From: Fibrobacter sp. UBA4375
Lineage (GTDB): Bacteria; Fibrobacterota; Fibrobacteria; Fibrobacterales; Fibrobacteraceae
DNA length: 7,234 bases
Assembly (NCBI GenBank): GCA_002391195.1
Contig: DGRZ01000016.1
Coordinates: 1 to 7,234, forward strand
Direction of reading: 5' to 3'
Shown in pieces: positions 5,501 to 7,234 of the stretch. Numbering within the stretch: position 1 is the stretch's first letter; every line of letters starts with the position of its first letter. A program made the position numbers and the translations under genes. Under the pieces are notes generated by a model. The model saw only the letters and a list, made by a program, of their open reading frames with translations, was not told the origin of the DNA and did no database searches.

Positions 5501-6476
5501 TGCCAACAACGGTAAAGAAGCGATTGAGCTTTTGAAGCCCAATTCCTTTGACCTGGTGCTGATGGATATCCAGATGCCCATTATGGACGGTTTGACAGCC
5601 ACCAAGAAGATCCGTGAAAAGAAAGAAGAGTATTTCCAGAAAGTCCCGATTCTTGCCATGAGTGCCCGAGCTTTCCAGAAAGACAAGGAAGAATGTTTCG
5701 AAGCGGGTATGAACGCCCATATCGTGAAGCCCATTGACCCCACCGTTCTTTATGAAGAGATGGCGAAGTTCCTGCCGATTGCTTCCGAAACAGCCGAGAC
5801 TCAGACGACCACTACGGTGGTGTCGTCTGATTCTGTACAGCTTTCTTCTGACGACAAGGACTTTGCCGCCAGATTCCAGAAGATTCCGGACTTTGATATT
5901 TCTGCGGGCCTCTATCACGCCAACAACAACAGGACTCTGTACCTCAGAATCGTACAGGGCTTTGTCAACGATTACGGAAGCAAGGCCCAGGATTTACGAA
6001 GGTTCGTAGAAGCCTCCAAGTACGAAGACGCCGCAAGAATCGCTCACACTATCAAAGGCTTGTCCGGTACTATCGGAGCTGCCAATGTCCAGAAACTGGG
6101 GCTTGCGTTAGAAAATTCGTTGCTGAATAAGCAGAAGAACTTTAACGAACTCATTGCCTTTGAAGAAGCCCTTAAAAAGTTGGTAGAGGCTCTGTCGAAG
6201 GTTCTTGCCGATATGAATTCCGAAAAGGAAGACACGAGTTCCAAGAAGACTGACCCCCAGGCTGCAGAAAAACTGAAGGGCGTTCTGGAAAATCTTAAGC
6301 TGCATGTGGATGCCTGCTCTGCCACTATGTGCAAGCGGGACTTTGAACCCATCAAGGATATTGCGTTCAGCTCCGCTCAAGAGGCTCTGCTCAAGAAGTT
6401 GAAAGACCAGATTGGAGACTACGACTTCACGGAAGCGGGGGAGACCATCAAGGAGCTGGAAAAGACCCTTGCCTAG
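2499..6476 (+). CDS. Membrane-bound hybrid sensor histidine kinase (Cache-PAS-PAS-HisKA-HATPase-REC-REC-Hpt)
   Basis: The 1325-residue protein begins with a membrane segment (about 18-40). A periplasmic Cache-type sensor follows (about 42-293), with the typical SWYLEA (134-139), TGPYI (148-152) and GVVAEDIDL (176-184) pattern, then a second membrane segment (about 297-321). Two PAS-like regions follow (about 336-446 and 455-570). HisKA carries SHEIRTP with phosphorylated His593. The HATPase has Asn710, DTGIG (742-746) and GGTGLGL (771-777). Receiver 1 (about 828-948) has Asp835-Asp836, Asp885 and Lys936, but His913 stands at the Thr/Ser switch. Receiver 2 (about 973-1092) is complete: Asp1023, Ser1055, Lys1077. 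After a Thr/Ser-rich linker (about 1095-1118), an Hpt domain carries AHTIKG with His1183. A helical tail (about 1255-1325) follows, of the kind often found after Hpt in hybrid kinases. It probably senses a small extracellular ligand and feeds phosphate through His593, receiver, His1183 to the adjacent HD-GYP regulator. The ligand is unknown. Its stop overlaps the convergent zinc-ribbon gene. Confidence 0.95.
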   Translation: MSNNSLNDKRRQLNWRISLVYMVPVLIATVALILIFFFYIKSTLISSAYSSTENSFKKNIRQCELYLQEKQDDFIKFQKKVQQTGKASLRSVLAKQQQEDEDISDVYYGFSNGEYMSALGDKLEKTVSEVRTKSWYLEASRNKGVALTGPYIKPALKKNVLSISAPLWDKDKQIRGVVAEDIDLQKIRSLISSIAREEGGVTILMGNDNETVYTYFPYETNVKKIELDTIQELRDLALEGFNTDSLNYGKVFRFERANSRHQNYVFMVTPMTKAPMYAIHVIQQNKVVSKLREDLNAIMLLVTLAVLFMMIIAAVAGHLLFKWLIEKDLNESVSSSTLFDTLLATPNFSLILTNDSYDILHASANIIDFLNNGDDIKGEILWKFFPGEEFEKFARKVAMGGELHPSERKTIVKVTSPNGEESWWNVFFQLLVEDDGSIRYLFMITDETSGIQKDTILDTIMLSADRSLLIIFDRTRHIKYMSKQLADVFDQEWRKLIGYSLDDLISCGLPEDIVKSIGNSFTKQEIWKDSFSLNSQDGKGEIWFRGEAVTLKVQESVVGYMLSMVDISEVVEAREIAEQATQAKSEFLANMSHEIRTPMNAIIGMAHLISETELSERQHSFVDRISSAAKSLLGIINNILDFSKIEAKKQELEVIQFVLQDTISEVAALAEVRITGRPIELIVDVDPEIPETLMGDPLRLSQIFTNLVNNATKFTEKGDITLQVQMEKKTDTHVQLAFSVKDTGIGMTPEQLKRLFNAFTQADGSTTRKYGGTGLGLVISKSLVELMGGQLKVESTSGVGSRFYFTITLPIAPKVGAPKWKSVHSFQNKNILLVDDCANLRSVLRHTLEKFRCVVEEACSVDEAIDLIQAHESAGEAPYDIFIVDYQMPISDGFNFVKGLPANMLTIPKILMHPLHFEESNRIHAEEIGFNSCLAKPIQISSLLTAMQEAVGEKPVYQKAVKKEKRKIYFKDAKVLLVEDNKMNQELAVSLLSSVGLTAMIANNGKEAIELLKPNSFDLVLMDIQMPIMDGLTATKKIREKKEEYFQKVPILAMSARAFQKDKEECFEAGMNAHIVKPIDPTVLYEEMAKFLPIASETAETQTTTTVVSSDSVQLSSDDKDFAARFQKIPDFDISAGLYHANNNRTLYLRIVQGFVNDYGSKAQDLRRFVEASKYEDAARIAHTIKGLSGTIGAANVQKLGLALENSLLNKQKNFNELIAFEEALKKLVEALSKVLADMNSEKEDTSSKKTDPQAAEKLKGVLENLKLHVDACSATMCKRDFEPIKDIAFSSAQEALLKKLKDQIGDYDFTEAGETIKELEKTLA

Positions 6477-6727
6477 TGCAAGACAAATGCCGCAATAAAG
6501 GCGAGGGCTACAATCACCGCAGCTGCAATGGCGAGCGGGTTCGCCTTTTTCTTCTTGTTGCCGTATTCGTCCGTCCCGAATTCATTTTCGACAATTTCAT
6601 CATAGTCCGGCGTTTCCAGGTCGGTAAATTCCGCGCCTTCCTTCCAGCCGGTGTCAGCGTCGCTTCCGCAATGGGGGCAGAAGGTTGCGTTGTCTTTCAG
6701 TTCGGAATGGCAGTGAGGGCAGAGCAT
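6473..6727 (-). CDS. Small zinc-ribbon protein with C-terminal membrane anchor
   Basis: The 84-residue protein has two CPHC knuckles, Cys3/Cys6 and Cys17/Cys20, forming a short zinc ribbon like those of the zinc-ribbon-domain families. An acidic stretch (about 30-55) follows, then a basic patch KKKK (58-61), then one hydrophobic segment (about 64-83) ending at the C-terminus. By the positive-inside rule the zinc ribbon should face the cytoplasm, making this a tail-anchored protein. No specific function is known for such proteins, and I do not recognise a named gene. The ATG at 6725-6727 has no Shine-Dalgarno site but directly precedes the first CPHC. The gene converges on the hybrid kinase and its stop shares bases with the kinase stop. 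It lies downstream of, and in the same direction as, the aldolase, but a terminator separates them. Confidence 0.8.
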   Translation of the reverse strand: MLCPHCHSELKDNATFCPHCGSDADTGWKEGAEFTDLETPDYDEIVENEFGTDEYGNKKKKANPLAIAAAVIVALAFIAAFVLH

Positions 6728-6730
6728 GGT

Positions 6731-6775
6731 AGTTCGGATTTCGGAATTCAGAGTTCGGAATGTAGAGTTAGGAAC
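6731..6775. repeat. Degenerate short direct repeats in spacer
   Basis: AGTTCGGA occurs at 6731-6738 and 6752-6759, TTCGGAA at 6740-6746 and 6754-6760, and AGAGTT at 6750-6755 and 6764-6769. Together they form a decayed tandem tract upstream of the zinc-ribbon gene. A similar loose tract is seen at about 545-610, and ATCCTAG is duplicated at 663-676. The tract probably also contains the zinc-ribbon gene's promoter, which I cannot identify. Confidence 0.5.
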
Positions 6776-6790
6776 TAAAAATTAATAATG

Positions 6791-6823
6791 AAAAAACCGC
6801 TCGGCAAAGGCCTTGCGGTTTTT
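6791..6823 (-). terminator. Intrinsic terminator of the aldolase gene
   Basis: On the minus strand AAAAACCGC (6823 to 6815) pairs with GCGGTTTTT (6800 to 6792), a perfect 9-bp stem whose 3' arm ends in a T6 run. The 14-base loop contains AAGGCCTT, which can fold further. It lies about 35 bases past the aldolase stop. The plus strand also ends in a T-run, so it could work in both directions and stop transcripts that read through the kinase and the zinc-ribbon antisense strand. Confidence 0.8.
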
Positions 6824-6838
6824 CAGCTTGTCATTTGT

Positions 6839-6852
6839 GCGGCTTACGCCGC
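6839..6852 (-). other. GNRA-tetraloop hairpin just after the aldolase stop
   Basis: On the minus strand GCGGC-GTAA-GCCGC forms a perfect 5-bp GC-rich stem with a GUAA (GNRA-class) tetraloop, six bases after the aldolase TAA and upstream of the terminator. It may protect the mRNA 3' end or assist termination. This role is inferred from pairing alone. Confidence 0.45.
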
Positions 6853-6858
6853 TATAGA

Positions 6859-7234
6859 TTACAACTTGTTGTTAGAACCAAGAACGTCGACGATCTTGTG
6901 TTCGTACATCTTCTGCATGTTTTCGCGAGCCGGCTTGAGGTACTGGCGCGGGTCGAAGTGTTCCGGATGTTCGTCGAAATACTTACGGATAGCGGCAGTC
7001 ATGGCGAGACGGCTGTCAGAGTCGATGTTGATCTTGCAAACAGCGGACTTGGCAGCTTCGCGGAGCTGTTCTTCCGGAATACCGACGGCATCCGGGAGCT
7101 TGCCACCGTGGGCGTTGATGGTGTCCACTTCGTCCTGCGGCACGGAAGAAGAACCGTGGAGCACGATCGGGAAGCCCGGGAGCTTTTTTTCGATGGCGTG
7201 GAGCACGTCGAATGCCAGGGGAGGCGGAACGAGC
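6859..7234 (-). CDS. fba: Class II fructose-bisphosphate aldolase, C-terminal part
   Basis: The last 124 codons are present; the open frame continues past the right edge, beginning LVPPPLAFDVLHAI within the window. An internal GTG at 7204-7206 is not the true start. The segment IVLHGSSSVP carries the third zinc-ligand histidine of class II aldolases. The stretch VCKINIDSDSRLAMTAAIRK matches the dihydroxyacetone-phosphate-binding NIDxD motif, and FDPRQYLKPARENM followed by a closing GSNNKL is typical of the family's C-terminus. The enzyme cleaves fructose 1,6-bisphosphate to glyceraldehyde 3-phosphate and dihydroxyacetone phosphate in cytoplasmic glycolysis, using a divalent metal. Related tagatose-bisphosphate aldolases share these motifs, but the extended FDPRxYLKPAR region favours the glycolytic enzyme. 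Two hairpins, one of them a terminator, follow the stop. Confidence 0.92.
   Translation of the reverse strand, partial: LVPPPLAFDVLHAIEKKLPGFPIVLHGSSSVPQDEVDTINAHGGKLPDAVGIPEEQLREAAKSAVCKINIDSDSRLAMTAAIRKYFDEHPEHFDPRQYLKPARENMQKMYEHKIVDVLGSNNKL

Noticed and set aside
4992..5918. A 308-codon open frame on the minus strand inside the hybrid kinase
   Set aside because: It lies wholly antisense to well-conserved receiver and Hpt domains, and its peptide is His-, Gln- and Gly-rich with no recognisable motif. It is a shadow of the codon use of the real gene.
7204..7206. GTG as the start of a short 115-residue gene at the right edge
   Set aside because: The same frame stays open to the window edge and encodes aldolase-like residues (LVPPPLAFD) upstream. 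The conserved N-terminal part of the aldolase is simply outside the window.

Overview
The window most likely comes from a member of the Fibrobacterota, probably Fibrobacter. This is an inference from the overall style: moderate GC with AT-rich promoter regions, few strong Shine-Dalgarno sites, intergenic spacers made of degenerate short repeats and dyads, and a long hybrid kinase of a kind common in that group. No 16S or other decisive marker is present, so the assignment is tentative.

Layout from left to right. At 1-79 on the minus strand is the first 26 codons of a pyruvate:ferredoxin (flavodoxin) oxidoreductase, with a clear ribosome binding site and an AT-rich leader that can fold. From about 240 to 699 there is no convincing gene. 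This stretch is a mosaic of hairpins and dispersed repeats, including two inverted copies of a short REP-like palindrome, one of them interrupted by 24 bases. At 700-1332 (+) lies a divergent thiamine-phosphate-synthase/TenI-like protein. At 1432-2502 (+) is a REC-HD-GYP response regulator, predicted to degrade cyclic di-GMP. It is followed without a gap by a 1325-residue membrane-bound hybrid sensor kinase (2499-6476, +). The kinase has a Cache-like periplasmic sensor, two PAS-like regions, HisKA, HATPase, two receiver domains and an Hpt domain. Convergent to it is a small minus-strand gene (6473-6727) for a zinc-ribbon, single-span membrane protein. After a repeat-like spacer and an intrinsic terminator, the minus strand carries the last 124 codons of a class II fructose-bisphosphate aldolase, which runs off the right edge.

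How the genes work together. The regulator and kinase are almost certainly one transcriptional and translational unit (TTG start overlapping the TGA stop). They form a plausible phosphorelay: periplasmic ligand, then kinase His593, then its receivers and Hpt His1183, then Asp55 of the regulator, then control of HD-GYP phosphodiesterase output. The flanking genes (PFOR, aldolase) are central carbon metabolism housekeeping and show no evident functional link to the signalling pair.

I see no CRISPR array, transposase, phage gene, tRNA or rRNA. The window looks like an ordinary chromosomal region. Its most notable points are the complete signalling pair, an altered switch residue in the first receiver domain, the repeat mosaic at 240-699, and the extremely tight convergent gene junction at 6473-6476.
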